From Pseudanabaena sp. UWO311 (lineage in GTDB: Bacteria > Cyanobacteriota > Cyanobacteriia > Pseudanabaenales > Pseudanabaenaceae): DNA of 39,509 nt. The stretch is from NCBI RefSeq assembly GCF_006937785.1, contig NZ_SJEE01000026.1, forward strand, positions 32,001 through 71,509, in the 5' to 3' direction. Positions within the stretch are counted from its first letter, which is position 1, and every line of letters starts with the position of its first letter. A program made the translations under genes and the position numbers. Shown here piece after piece: positions 18,032-26,352 of the stretch. The notes under the pieces were generated by a model. That model had not been told where the DNA came from, did no database searches, and saw only the letters and a program-made list of their open reading frames with translations.

Positions 18032-18892
18032 TTAAACAGTCGTTACACTGGCAACTTTGCCACCCATTTTATTGATGCGTTGCAAAGTGCTATTCAACTG
18101 CTCATAGGACACGATGTACTCACGGTTACTGCGGCGTACTTTAGGGTATCGAGGCAGAGAAACTGCGGCAACTTCGATGCGGTAAAGACGATCGCCTGAA
18201 CCTGTAGAAGAGCGACCAAATGCACGAGTAGCCATTGCACCCTTTGCAGAACGATATGCCCAGCCATCGTTGCTACCAGAAGCTCCAACGATCGCAGAAG
18301 CACTGTTTTGAGCAAGTTCAGCCGCTAATCTGGAATTATTGCCTTCAATTTGAGAGCGATCGCTGTTGGCATAGCCACGATAGAGGCGGAACATTCTGGT
18401 AAATCCAGTAGTTTGATCGCCAACTTTGTTCTCGAAACCGCGATAATAAGGTACGGTCGAATCGCCAAAATTGGCTTCATACTCGGCTGAATCAATATAA
18501 GAATCGATATCAGCGTCATAGCCTTCGTTTTGATAGCGATCAAGATGCTCGACGACTTCAGCTTCATTATAAGGAGCTCGTCCCAATAGATGCTTGAAGT
18601 TCAACTCAATCACACGGGTATGAAAGTTAGGATAGAGAAACTTGTTTTTGTACAATTCCGACTTTGCTACTGCACGCACAAAATCACGAACGGTGATTTG
18701 ACCATTATTTAACAGGGACTCAAGGGCGGTTAAACGCTCTGATGCCATGATGTAGTCATTGCCCAACACATGGCGATAGACAGCATTAATAACAATCTTG
18801 GCATTTTCTGGAGTCCAGTTAGGACGGAGTTCTGTTGGACTGCTATCGCTATAAGCAGAAATTCCCAAACGGGAAGCAGCATTGGTAATCAC
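18032..18892 (-). CDS. cpcC: Phycobilisome rod linker polypeptide CpcC (copy 2)
   Basis: 286 residues. The start is GTG at 18890-18892, supported by AAAGGAG about 11 bases upstream. The phycobilisome linker (pfam00427-type) domain covers about 18-150, with [45 protein letters not shown] and [23 protein letters not shown] CpcD-like domain forms the last 50 residues ([20 protein letters not shown] ... [13 protein letters not shown]). It joins phycocyanin hexamers along the rod and tunes their absorption. It is a paralogue of the gene at 18991-19809, with which it shares the layout throughout; the two probably occupy different rod positions. Confidence 0.93.
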   Translation of the reverse strand: MITNAASRLGISAYSDSSPTELRPNWTPENAKIVINAVYRHVLGNDYIMASERLTALESLLNNGQITVRDFVRAVAKSELYKNKFLYPNFHTRVIELNFKHLLGRAPYNEAEVVEHLDRYQNEGYDADIDSYIDSAEYEANFGDSTVPYYRGFENKVGDQTTGFTRMFRLYRGYANSDRSQIEGNNSRLAAELAQNSASAIVGASGSNDGWAYRSAKGAMATRAFGRSSTGSGDRLYRIEVAAVSLPRYPKVRRSNREYIVSYEQLNSTLQRINKMGGKVASVTTV

Positions 18893-18932
18893 TATATTTT
18901 ATTCTCCTTTAATATTTAAGCAAATAGAAATC

Positions 18933-18985
18933 TAACCGAATTTGTTAAAATTACTGCTAAGCAGTAATTTTAACAAATTCGGTTA
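18933..18985. repeat. Perfect 25-bp intercistronic palindrome between the two cpcC genes, loop TAA
   Basis: Arms 18933-18957 and 18961-18985 are perfectly complementary around TAA (core GCTAAGC). It starts five bases beyond the first cpcC stop, in the middle of the operon, and ends before the AAAGGAG of the second. As RNA it would form a long stem that could stabilise the upstream message or act as a partial terminator. Confidence 0.88.
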
Positions 18986-18990
18986 ATGCA

Positions 18991-19809
18991 TTAAGCTAAA
19001 GAAATCTGCGTAATGCGGCTGTCCCGTTTATTCAACCTTTGTAGAGTTGGTGAAAGTTGGTCATAGGAAACCACGTACTCACTAACACTACGGCGAATTT
19101 GGGTAGTCCGTCCGTTATCAGCTTGGATAGCGCGTACACGATACATCTGTCCGCGATCATCACCAGTAGTACCAGTCAGCGCTTGACCATAGTGAGGCGT
19201 ACGAATTGGATTGGCTGTATTCTGTGCAAGCCCCTCATTTAGCCAAGTTGATTTGTTTTTGGATTGAGTGCGATCGCTATTGGCATAGCCACGATAAATC
19301 TGGAACATGCGAGTAAACCCTACGGTTCTCTGTCCAGTTTGGTATGCAAACCCTCGGAAATAGGGAACAATCGACTCGCCAAAATTATCTTGATATTCAG
19401 CTGAATCAATATATGAATTGATTTCTGCTTCATATCCATGTTCAATGTAGCGATCGAGATGCTCTGTGATCTCTGCTTCATCATTGGGAGCACGTCCCAA
19501 AAGATGTTTGAAGTTCAACTCAATAAAACGAGTATTTGGAACAGTGGAAAAGAACTTTGTCCGATAAAGGTCTGACTGCGCTAGAGCCCGAACAAAATCG
19601 CGTACCGAGATATTGCCACTAGCAAGCAATGACTCAGCACCAACTAGTCGTTCTGATGCCATCAAATGATCGTTACCAAAAACCTGCCGATTAGCCGCAG
19701 TAATTACGGCGATGACATCAGCTCCAGTCCAGTTAGGTCTCAACTCTACAGGAGAAGTATTCACAAAAGGCTCGAACCCTAAACGGGTTGCCGCCGAAGA
19801 ACTTGTCAT
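18991..19809 (-). CDS. cpcC: Phycobilisome rod linker polypeptide CpcC (copy 1)
   Basis: 272 residues from the ATG at 19809 ([15 protein letters not shown]). This start has a GGGAGC-type ribosome site, and linkers commonly begin this way; the frame is open nine codons further. The linker domain covers about 15-145 ([65 protein letters not shown]). The CpcD-like domain covers about 220-272 ([34 protein letters not shown]). It is an abundant rod linker binding phycocyanin hexamers. It is separated from cpcA by a 218-base gap filled with three hairpins, an obvious place for reducing linker expression relative to cpcBA. Confidence 0.93.
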   Translation of the reverse strand: MTSSSAATRLGFEPFVNTSPVELRPNWTGADVIAVITAANRQVFGNDHLMASERLVGAESLLASGNISVRDFVRALAQSDLYRTKFFSTVPNTRFIELNFKHLLGRAPNDEAEITEHLDRYIEHGYEAEINSYIDSAEYQDNFGESIVPYFRGFAYQTGQRTVGFTRMFQIYRGYANSDRTQSKNKSTWLNEGLAQNTANPIRTPHYGQALTGTTGDDRGQMYRVRAIQADNGRTTQIRRSVSEYVVSYDQLSPTLQRLNKRDSRITQISLA

Positions 19810-19851
19810 ATTTAAGCTCCCAAATTTTTTTAACAATTTTTTTTAAATGCT

Positions 19852-19902
19852 TTTATTCAATAGGATATTTGGTGAAGTTCTACAAATATCCTATTGAATA
19901 AA
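19852..19902. repeat. 19-bp inverted repeat upstream of cpcC
   Basis: Arms 19852-19870 and 19884-19902 are perfectly complementary, with a 13-base loop GGTGAAGTTCTAC. It is one of three hairpins in the cpcA-cpcC gap and directly abuts the next one at 19903. The stem is AT-rich. Confidence 0.75.
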
Positions 19903-19944
19903 GAAAACGGTAAGCACTCCCCGCAGGGCGTACTTACCGTTTTC
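19903..19944. repeat. 12-bp inverted repeat with CCGCAGG core in the cpcA-cpcC gap
   Basis: Arms 19903-19914 (GAAAACGGTAAG) and 19933-19944 are perfect. The centre holds CCGCAGG at 19921-19927, which can extend the stem with CCC-GCA-GGG. The same core is in the hairpins at 10131-10185 and 15296-15334. Confidence 0.7.
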
Positions 19945-19973
19945 GGGGTTTTCATATGCTTTAACATTTTAGG

Positions 19974-20010
19974 ATAATGATCGGCGGCGATTCGCTTTGC
20001 CGATCATTAT
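19974..20010. repeat. 12-bp inverted repeat just after cpcA
   Basis: Arms 19974-19985 (ATAATGATCGGC) and 19999-20010 are perfect, with a 13-base loop containing GCGATTCGC. It lies 17 bases past the cpcA stop (20028). On the mRNA it is the first structure met after cpcBA, so it is a candidate attenuator or 3'-end stabiliser for the abundant cpcBA message. Confidence 0.7.
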
Positions 20011-20027
20011 CTCTAGAAGAAAACCGA

Positions 20028-20516
20028 TTAGCTTAGGGCATTGATTGCATAGTCGATGTAGGAATTAGCTTCCAAAGCTGCATCTCCACTCAAGCCATGA
20101 TTAGCCTTGATTGATTTCAAAGCTTCAACATACCAGCTAGGAGAAAGATCGAAAGCACGGTTGATTTCGGTCAAACCACTTACTAGATAGTCATCCATAG
20201 GACCAGTGCTACCAGCAATCAAGCAGTAGGTGATCATGCGGACATAGTAGCCGATGTCACGAACGCACTTTGCTTTACCGCGAGGGGTGGAAGCGAAGTT
20301 GTTGCCAGACTGTTGGGTGGTGTAGGGATATTTTTGGTAAACAGCATTTGCTGCACCTTCGGCCAAGCTGGAAGCTTTAGCGCTCAATCCTTTAGCAGCA
20401 TCAAGGCTAGCAGCCGCTGTGCGTAAACGACCAAAGGCAGCTTGCATTTCAGGAACGCCAAGATAGCGACCTTGGGAATCGGCTGTAGAGACGGCTTCTG
20501 TTAAAGGAGTTTTCAT
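20028..20516 (-). CDS. cpcA: C-phycocyanin alpha subunit
   Basis: 162 residues, exactly the usual length. It begins [20 protein letters not shown]. The chromophore cysteine is C84, in [20 protein letters not shown], and it ends DYAINALS. It carries one phycocyanobilin and pairs with CpcB in the (alpha-beta)6 discs of the phycobilisome rod. It follows cpcB by 83 bases, with AGAGG upstream of its ATG. The gap before it holds a GGAAAAG tandem repeat. The bilin is supplied by PcyA, encoded 3 kb away in this window. Confidence 0.98.
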   Translation of the reverse strand: MKTPLTEAVSTADSQGRYLGVPEMQAAFGRLRTAAASLDAAKGLSAKASSLAEGAANAVYQKYPYTTQQSGNNFASTPRGKAKCVRDIGYYVRMITYCLIAGSTGPMDDYLVSGLTEINRAFDLSPSWYVEALKSIKANHGLSGDAALEANSYIDYAINALS

Positions 20517-20543
20517 ACTTAATGTACCTCTAGGATTTTAAAA

Positions 20544-20577
20544 GGAAAAGGGAAAAGGGAAAAGGGAAAAGGGAAAA
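20544..20577. repeat. Tandem heptamer repeat between cpcB and cpcA
   Basis: The unit GGAAAAG is present as four exact copies from 20544 to 20571 and a fifth with one change (GGAAAAA, 20572-20578). It lies in the cpcB-cpcA spacer; the transcribed strand reads CTTTTCC repeats, so the mRNA is pyrimidine-rich and unstructured ahead of the cpcA ribosome site. Copy number probably varies between strains. Confidence 0.85.
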
Positions 20578-20599
20578 ATTAATTTAAGAAATTAATCGA

Positions 20600-21118
20600 T
20601 TAGCCTACGGCGGCGGCGGCTTTGTCGAAGTAGCTAGCGAGTTCAGACATCAAAGCGCTACAATCGCCACGGGTTACGCCGTTAGGATCGTTAGCAAGTG
20701 CGATCGCTGCTGATTTCATTTTTTCGATGCCAACTGCAACCGATCCACCAGGTACGCCCAATGCGCTGTAGGTTTCACGCAAGCCATTGAGGCAACGATC
20801 TTCCAAAACGCTTGCATCGCCAGAGAATACTGCGTAGGTTACATAGCGAAGAATGATGTCCATGTCGCGCATACATGCAGCGATACGACGATGGGTGTAT
20901 GCATTTCCACCAGGAGCGATCAATTGAGGCTGTTCGTCAAACAAAGCACGAGCTGCGTCGGTAACAATGGATGAAGAGCTAGCGGTGATGCGGTTAACCA
21001 CATCCAAACGCTTTGTGCCATCAGAAACTAATTGTTTCAATGCATCAATTTGAGAATCAGATACAAAAGCGCCACGTGTGTCGGCTTGGGCAACTACTTT
21101 AGTAAAAGCATCTAGCAT
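20600..21118 (-). CDS. cpcB: C-phycocyanin beta subunit
   Basis: 172 residues, the usual length. It begins [20 protein letters not shown]. Phycocyanobilin attachment cysteines are C82 (AACMRDMD) and C153 ([10 protein letters not shown]). N72 ([10 protein letters not shown]) is the position of the conserved N-methyl-asparagine. It is the first gene of the operon cpcB-cpcA-cpcC-cpcC-cpcD. AAGGAG sits upstream of the start. The lyase genes cpcE/F, cpcS/T are not in the window. Confidence 0.98.
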   Translation of the reverse strand: MLDAFTKVVAQADTRGAFVSDSQIDALKQLVSDGTKRLDVVNRITASSSSIVTDAARALFDEQPQLIAPGGNAYTHRRIAACMRDMDIILRYVTYAVFSGDASVLEDRCLNGLRETYSALGVPGGSVAVGIEKMKSAAIALANDPNGVTRGDCSALMSELASYFDKAAAAVG

Positions 21119-21934
21119 TCTAAAGAATCTCCTTGTTTAATATATAAGTTTTGTTATGACTCCCAACCCTTCTATTACTTTGTGATATCGAACTGCAATT
21201 AATATCTGCAATTAATATCTTCAAAATATATAGATTCCTAAGTTTTAATTGATTAAACGATAACCAATCTATCCAATTTACTTAAGAGAGCGAAAACTTA
21301 ACTGTTTGCCAGTTGAAGTTGTTCAAATGGCTTTGGGATTGAATTGATTAAAACAACTAATTTGTGCAGATTTTGTGCAAATCAAGAAGTGATGTTTAAG
21401 GCGTTAATTTAAAATTTGGAGAAGTTATGCAAGCCTTTATCAGCAAATCACTCTAGGGATTTCTACCTAATCGGCAATTGTAAAGTATTCGTTTTATTTG
21501 ATCTTATTTCTTAATATAAAGATTGATAACAAACTAATATTTTTAGCCATTCTCATTTATTAGAATTGTCCGTAATGCCAATTTGCGAGGTGTGACTTCG
21601 CTTTCGGAAATTAAAAATCAAACCAATAGATCGGTAATTGTTAAGAACATTGCGACATAATCTGCTTAACAATTATTTATTATTGGGTGGTAATTCGTCA
21701 TCTACCAGTAATTCTCATTATGAAAACTTTGTCTTGATCTGGTGGCAACTATTGAGAATGGCAGCACTAAAAATCTTTAAAAAGCAGATTCTTAGTGCTG
21801 GGCGATGGTTTCGTGAGTATCCGTTCAGCAGAGTCATCCTTGACCAAGAAGCAAAGTATAGATAAAGAAACAGAGAAACTTTCAATGTTTAGATCTACCA
21901 GTTCCTCTGTCTATGATTTAACTTAAAGCCTTAT
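21119..21934. promoter_or_regulatory. Long upstream region of the cpc operon
   Basis: About 800 bases ahead of cpcB with no convincing gene; a short plus-strand frame at 21638-21865 shows no protein-like features. The leader must contain the strong light-regulated cpc promoter, but I cannot place it. Visible structures are a 13-base direct tandem repeat CTGCAATTAATAT (21193-21205 and 21206-21218) about 75 bases from the cpcB start, an inverted repeat AATTGTTAAG...CTTAACAATT near 21636-21675, and CAGCACTAA...TTAGTGCTG near 21760-21800. Confidence 0.5.
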
Positions 21935-22044
21935 ATATAGCAACGTAAGAGATAGATAGGACAATTCAAAACCCAAAAGATGGCAGAGCGAAGCTCTGCC
22001 ATCTTTTGGGTTTTATGTCCTAAGCAAAGCTTACATTGCTATAT
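21935..22044. terminator. Nested palindrome with a perfect 22-bp core, loop GAA
   Basis: Core arms 21968-21989 and 21993-22014 are perfect around GAA (GCGAAGC at 21988-21994). Outer arms ATATAGCAA(C)GTAAG at 21935-21949 and its complement at 22030-22044 match at 14 of 15 positions and end exactly at the stop codon of the beta-propeller gene (22045). It is a likely terminator for that minus-strand gene. Confidence 0.85.
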
Positions 22045-23316
22045 CTATGGCTTGATCTTAATGATATCGATTGTACCGTCCGCTTCATTGGCAGTTAAAA
22101 CCAAATTCCGACTAGGAATCACTACTAATCCTTCTGGATTTTTGCCAGTCGGCACAACCCCTAAAAGAACCGGCATACGAATAGACGAAATGTCATAAGC
22201 AACCAAGAAGTTGCCACGCTCCGAGGTTAGAAAAGCAACCTGTTTGCCGTCTACAACTGAAACTACTGCCCCTTCCAATTCAATACCTCTCTTTGAAGAG
22301 CGTTTGAGAGGATAAAAACTATTTTTAATAGCGATCGCTTCTACAGAGTTGCCGCTTTCATAAACGACTGCACCTTGTAGATCAAAAATAGTCCAGCCGC
22401 GTCCACCAGAATAGACTTTATCCCCAAAAGTTTTGCGCTCCGTATCTCCCTCATTGGCAGTAACCAAAAAAAGACCATCAGCGGTAAAAGCAATCCCATC
22501 GGGTTCGCGCCGACCAGTGAATTTCTCTGTCAAGCTAGCTTTGTCATCGTCGCTCAGGTCTGCAAGTTGAGTAACTGTGCGAGCTGAAAAAATCCGAGTT
22601 ACGCTGGCTGATTTAATATCAATCAAGGCGATCGCATTATTTTCTTGTAAGGTTACAGCAGCCATTTTGCCATCGGGAGAAATTGCCACGTATTCTGGCT
22701 GAGGATCGCTAGGGAAATTCACCCCAGAAATCCCCTTGAGGTTGATGGCGATGTTTTGAATGGATGACTTGGATAAGTTATTGTAATCGAGGGTAACGAT
22801 CGCAACTGTTCCCGGTCTTTTACCTGGCAACTTATCGGTATTTTCTTCATCTTCAATCGCAACTACTAATTTCTTCCCATCAGGGGTAATGGCAATGCTA
22901 TCAGGACCAATACCAGGGAGGGTAAGACTAGCTACTTGCTTGCGATCGCTCATGTTAAAGAATAGGAGTTGACCTGGTTTTTCTTTGACAAAAATAGACA
23001 CGATCGCATACTTCGCATCGGGGGTAATTACTACAGAAGTTGGTTCACCCACATTGGCAACACTAACCACACCAAGCATCTTCGGCTTGCTAGGGTCTTG
23101 AATATTGACAAATCCTATATCATTCTCTTTGGAGTTGACATAGACAATTCTATTACCATCGCGACTAGCTGCAACAATTTCTGGGGCAGAGCCAGGGGGT
23201 TTGAATCGCACTATAGATGAAAGCTTAGCTTCAGGTTGAGCGATCGCTGCGGTAGCGGTAGTAAAGGCTACTAGAGCCATAGCAGGCAGTATGTATGCAG
23301 AACGCAATCCGTACAT
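22045..23316 (-). CDS. Secreted beta-propeller protein (choice-of-anchor I-like)
   Basis: 423 residues. The signal peptide is MYGLRSAYILPAMALVAFTT... with likely cleavage after AIA near residue 26. The rest is made of YncE-like propeller blades (VVITPDAKYAIVS, IAITPDGKKLVVA, VAISPDGKMAAVT, IAFTADGLFLVTANEGDTER). The later part (GDKVYSGGRGWTIFDLQGAV, ELEGAVVSVVDGKQVAFLTS, GKNPEGLVVI, NLVLTANEADGTI) matches the 'choice-of-anchor I' propeller family. Such proteins are periplasmic or extracellular and often accompany phosphatase or phytase domains. No catalytic domain is present here. It is monocistronic; the substrate is unknown. Confidence 0.8.
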   Translation of the reverse strand: MYGLRSAYILPAMALVAFTTATAAIAQPEAKLSSIVRFKPPGSAPEIVAASRDGNRIVYVNSKENDIGFVNIQDPSKPKMLGVVSVANVGEPTSVVITPDAKYAIVSIFVKEKPGQLLFFNMSDRKQVASLTLPGIGPDSIAITPDGKKLVVAIEDEENTDKLPGKRPGTVAIVTLDYNNLSKSSIQNIAINLKGISGVNFPSDPQPEYVAISPDGKMAAVTLQENNAIALIDIKSASVTRIFSARTVTQLADLSDDDKASLTEKFTGRREPDGIAFTADGLFLVTANEGDTERKTFGDKVYSGGRGWTIFDLQGAVVYESGNSVEAIAIKNSFYPLKRSSKRGIELEGAVVSVVDGKQVAFLTSERGNFLVAYDISSIRMPVLLGVVPTGKNPEGLVVIPSRNLVLTANEADGTIDIIKIKP

Positions 23317-23489
23317 GGAGTTGAGTAAATTATTGCTAATGGTAGACTGCTAAATACTACAAGACAAATCTTAAGCAAAGATTAAGCTTGTTTCAGATTC
23401 TTAGTTTCTGGCGCTGAAAATGATTCATTTCACTACGTTTCAGCGATTCAATCGTATTTAGGAATTACACAGCGATCACGGATCTTGTA

Positions 23490-23517
23490 GGGTGCGTTAA
23501 TGAAATTTAACGCACCC
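23490..23517. repeat. 11-bp inverted repeat GGGTGCGTTAA...TTAACGCACCC in a gene-free gap
   Basis: Arms 23490-23500 and 23507-23517 are perfect, with loop TGAAAT, followed by a T run (23520-23525) on the plus strand. The arm 'GTAGGGTGCGTTA' is a dispersed cyanobacterial repeat motif as I recall it. The surrounding gap 23317-23790 (474 bases) shows no gene; another small inverted repeat, CGCTGAAA...TTTCAGCG, lies at 23412-23445. Confidence 0.6.
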
Positions 23518-23790
23518 GTTTTTTCTTTAGTCAAACTATTTTTGGCTAATCTCAAATACTGATTCGGATCTGTAAATGCACACATGACTATAGCGTCTCA
23601 GCTAGACCGTTATACCAACATTCAGATATCTCTGATTTGAAGAATGAAGGCACTGATTGCGCCTAGTGAGGTGCAGAAAGTCCAATTAAGCAAAGATTGC
23701 AGGATTCTTTTGTCGAAGCGGACTAAGAGTTCTTTTAGCAATAGGACTTTTAAGACTTGCTGCAAAAATATTGACTGCTATGCTCTAGAT

Positions 23791-24531
23791 TTAGGCGGCG
23801 AAATCAAACAACATTGTCGTCATGTAACGCTCAGTCCATTCTGTGCCAAAAGACTTCTCTAGAACCCGCCGAGTTTTATCGTTCTGTTGTTGCTTCTCGC
23901 AGTAATAGCGCTGACCCGCCAAAATCTGATCGATTTCCACAGAAGTCGTTAACGGCTCCGTTGCCACCGCTAGCTGACAGTGCAAAGTCAAATATTCGCG
24001 CACACGTTGCAGGAAGTTCGCCTCTTCTTTCTCTCCCATTGGACGCACAAACAAACAGAAATCGGAAAAAATATCGCCCCACTGTGGTAGCTCACGAGTC
24101 TGCTCAAAATGCATCTCAGGTAAACTTGACAAAGCGTTGTGGTAGCTACGAGGTAATGCGCGTTCAGGATGGACAGGAGATAGATCTGCGATCGCGGCGC
24201 TAATACTGCCACGTCCTCCGACTAAATCGGCTCCGAATATGGGAATGCCATATTCAGGATTAGGAAACATCACACAGTGCAAAATATCTAAGCCACTGCC
24301 AACTCTGGCTAGCTCTAAATGCAACTTCCGGAATTGAGGTGTGCTGTAGCAGTGATTTTCAATTACTAGGCGCTCACCTTCTAATGCACCCTCAACATAG
24401 CCAAGATCTTCTGGAACTTGATAATCCGATAAATCTAAGTTTTCCCGCCATACAGATTCGATACAATTAGCTAAATCGTGAATGAGGGGATACTGTTGCT
24501 CTCGCAGCGACGCTTGTGTGGCTTGAGTCAT
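23791..24531 (-). CDS. pcyA: Phycocyanobilin:ferredoxin oxidoreductase
   Basis: 246 residues, normal length. The enzyme reduces biliverdin IXalpha by four electrons from ferredoxin to phycocyanobilin, the chromophore of CpcA and CpcB. The three key active-site residues are present with the family spacing: E73 (KLHLELA), H85 (DILHCVMFP) and D102 (IFGADLVGG), corresponding to E76, H88 and D105 of the Synechocystis enzyme. FRKLHLELARVGSGLDILHC and EYGIPIFGADLVGGRGSISA are strong matches. It lies upstream of, and on the same strand as, the cpc genes but is a separate unit. Hairpins lie upstream at 24644-24809. Confidence 0.96.
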   Translation of the reverse strand: MTQATQASLREQQYPLIHDLANCIESVWRENLDLSDYQVPEDLGYVEGALEGERLVIENHCYSTPQFRKLHLELARVGSGLDILHCVMFPNPEYGIPIFGADLVGGRGSISAAIADLSPVHPERALPRSYHNALSSLPEMHFEQTRELPQWGDIFSDFCLFVRPMGEKEEANFLQRVREYLTLHCQLAVATEPLTTSVEIDQILAGQRYYCEKQQQNDKTRRVLEKSFGTEWTERYMTTMLFDFAA

Positions 24532-24643
24532 GCGATTTTATCTCAATATATGTGAATTTAAAAAAAGTATTTATTGTCTGACCATGACTGATTTTTTGTG
24601 CAAAATATGTGCAATTACAGTGCTTTGCGCTCAAACCCAAACC

Positions 24644-24692
24644 AAGAAAGTTTTTAAAAGTGTTGCGAAGCAACACTTTTAAAAACTTTCTT
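24644..24692. repeat. Perfect 23-bp palindrome, loop GAA
   Basis: Arms 24644-24666 and 24670-24692 are perfect around GAA (core GCGAAGC). With a small bulge the pairing continues outward into AACC/GGTT. The inner 16 bases of each arm are identical to the palindrome at 9326-9384. It is the first of three successive hairpins in the gap between pcyA and the response-regulator gene. Confidence 0.88.
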
Positions 24693-24712
24693 TTGGTTCA
24701 TTTGATCGAAAA

Positions 24713-24781
24713 TTGCTGTAAAAGCCCAATATTGGAAAGACTGGCGAAGTCCGCTTTGCCAATATTGGGCTTTTACAGCAA
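24713..24781. repeat. 23-bp inverted repeat with structured 23-base spacer
   Basis: Arms 24713-24735 and 24759-24781 are perfectly complementary (TTGCTGTAAAAGCCCAATAT...). The spacer contains GCGAAG and CTTTGC segments that can extend the stem imperfectly, as if an older palindrome had decayed in its centre. Confidence 0.8.
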
Positions 24782-24809
24782 TAAATGGTTTGCTTTGCGA
24801 ACTATTTAT
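24781..24809. terminator. 13-bp hairpin with loop TTT covering the response-regulator stop
   Basis: Arms 24781-24793 and 24797-24809 pair at 11 positions plus two G-U wobbles around TTT (core GCTTTGC). The right arm includes the stop codon of the minus-strand response regulator (24806-24808). It begins at the last base of the preceding inverted repeat. Confidence 0.7.
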
Positions 24810-26347
24810 CTATTTTGGTAAGCTTTAACTCGTTGTAGTCGATTATGAATGCGACTTGCTAGATCGATGCCCACGATTGGTTTGCATAGATAGTCATCTG
24901 CGCCAACACTAAAAGCGAGATTTTGAGTATTAACATCTGTCATCACACTCAGAAATAAAATTGGTAACCGCTGCCAGTCGAGATTGCTCCTTAGAGATTG
25001 ACAGAGCTCAAATCCATTGATTTCAGGCATATTAACATCCAACACCAAGACATCAGGCAATACTGATTGCAACACCGTCCAAAAGTCCTGTGGATCTGCC
25101 AAAGTCGTTACTTTAAATCCCCAAGGCTTCAGTAGCTTAGGTAGCGATCGCAAACAATCGACATCATCATCAACAATCATCACCTTAGTTCCAATTTGAG
25201 AATGATCTAGCTCAAATCTTGAAGATGATATATCTGCGATCGCGGCGATGGGGGCGCTTTGAATTCGATGCGTATTTTGAATTGACTCTTCTAAAGAAGT
25301 TACCAATGTTTCTAAAATTTCTAACTGTTGTTTTTTTAGTAAAGGTTGGCTAGTAAGCAAATTTTCTAATTGACGCGCTAATTGCATTGCCATCGTTAAG
25401 CCAAGGGTTCCCAAAGTTCCCGCTAATTTGTGAGCTACCTGTTGAGCCTGTGCTTGTAATTGTGGATCTAGTTTGCCAGATTTTAATTTCCTGACAGCTT
25501 CAAATAATACTTCTAATTGTTCAAGACTTTTCGGCTTGGTGTCTATCCAAATTTGGTTTAAGAATTCTAAATACTGCTTCTGTTGATTATCTTGAGACTT
25601 TGCTTGTGATAATTTAGGTAAATTGCGGCTAGCAGACTCAATTTGGCTTGGCATCACGACATCGTCTACCTTATCTGGCGCTTTGAGGTAATAGCCTCGT
25701 CCATGGACAGTCGCAATAAAATCTGATGGAGCACCTGCCTCTACTAACTTATGGCGTAATCGTCGAATATGTGATCGCACTGTTGCTTCGGAGGGAAATT
25801 CATCGGACGACCATAGGCGATCGAGGATCTCGTCAGCACTGAGTAAATGCTGGCTGTCGCGTAATAACAGTTCTAACAACTCATATTCTTTATTTGTGAG
25901 AGTTAGGGAATGATCGTTGTAGGAAACTTCGCAGGTACTGGGATTTAGCAGTAAACCTCCCCAAACTAGTAGAGGAAAAGAACTGGCATTACTGCGTCGC
26001 AATAAAGCTCGAATCCTTGCAATTAATTCAGCTATATCAAAAGGTTTAACCACATAGTCATCAGCCCCCGCATCTAATCCGCTGACTTTGGCGGTGCTGG
26101 CGTTTTGTGAGGTGAGTAATAGAATGGGTGTGGTATATCCTTCGGCACGAAAGCGTTGACATAGAGTTATTCCGTCTAGCTTGGGCAAAACGATATCTAA
26201 CATAATTAGGTCATACTCAAAGGTCGAGCCATAAGTCCAACCCATTTCCCCATCTTTGACCACGTCTACAATATAGTGATTGTCGGTCAGATTTTTAGTT
26301 AGGACAGCAATTAATACGTCATCATCTTCTACGAGTAATATTTTCAT
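24806..26347 (-). CDS. Multidomain response regulator: REC - winged helix - Hpt - REC
   Basis: 513 residues from the ATG at 26347 (MKILLVEDDDVL); four further upstream codons are open but overlap the preceding gene. Numbering here includes those four codons. REC1 has acidic pocket E11-D13, phosphoacceptor D55 (LIMLDIVLP), T83 and K105. An OmpR/PhoB winged helix covers about 130-228 (TNKEYELLELLLR, RSHIRRLRHKL, TVHGRGYYL). An Hpt domain covers about 260-365, with likely phospho-histidine H310 in AHKLAGTLGTLG. REC2 has D441 (LVLDVNMPEINGF) and K493. One chain thus holds a DNA-binding output and a relay His-Asp pair. No histidine kinase gene is nearby. It is probably co-transcribed with the upstream single-domain receiver. 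Confidence 0.93.
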   Translation of the reverse strand: MKILLVEDDDVLIAVLTKNLTDNHYIVDVVKDGEMGWTYGSTFEYDLIMLDIVLPKLDGITLCQRFRAEGYTTPILLLTSQNASTAKVSGLDAGADDYVVKPFDIAELIARIRALLRRSNASSFPLLVWGGLLLNPSTCEVSYNDHSLTLTNKEYELLELLLRDSQHLLSADEILDRLWSSDEFPSEATVRSHIRRLRHKLVEAGAPSDFIATVHGRGYYLKAPDKVDDVVMPSQIESASRNLPKLSQAKSQDNQQKQYLEFLNQIWIDTKPKSLEQLEVLFEAVRKLKSGKLDPQLQAQAQQVAHKLAGTLGTLGLTMAMQLARQLENLLTSQPLLKKQQLEILETLVTSLEESIQNTHRIQSAPIAAIADISSSRFELDHSQIGTKVMIVDDDVDCLRSLPKLLKPWGFKVTTLADPQDFWTVLQSVLPDVLVLDVNMPEINGFELCQSLRSNLDWQRLPILFLSVMTDVNTQNLAFSVGADDYLCKPIVGIDLASRIHNRLQRVKAYQNR

Positions 26348-26352
26348 AGCTT

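Noticed and set aside
20544-20577. CRISPR-like array
   Set aside because: Units are seven bases in direct tandem without spacers; no cas genes in the window.
21638-21865. A 75-codon plus-strand frame in the cpc upstream region
   Set aside because: No ribosome site, unusual composition, overlaps inverted repeats, and no recognisable protein features.
23490-23517. Terminator of the beta-propeller or pcyA gene
   Set aside because: The T run lies on the plus-strand side, while pcyA reads the minus strand and the propeller gene starts rather than ends near here; kept only as a repeat.
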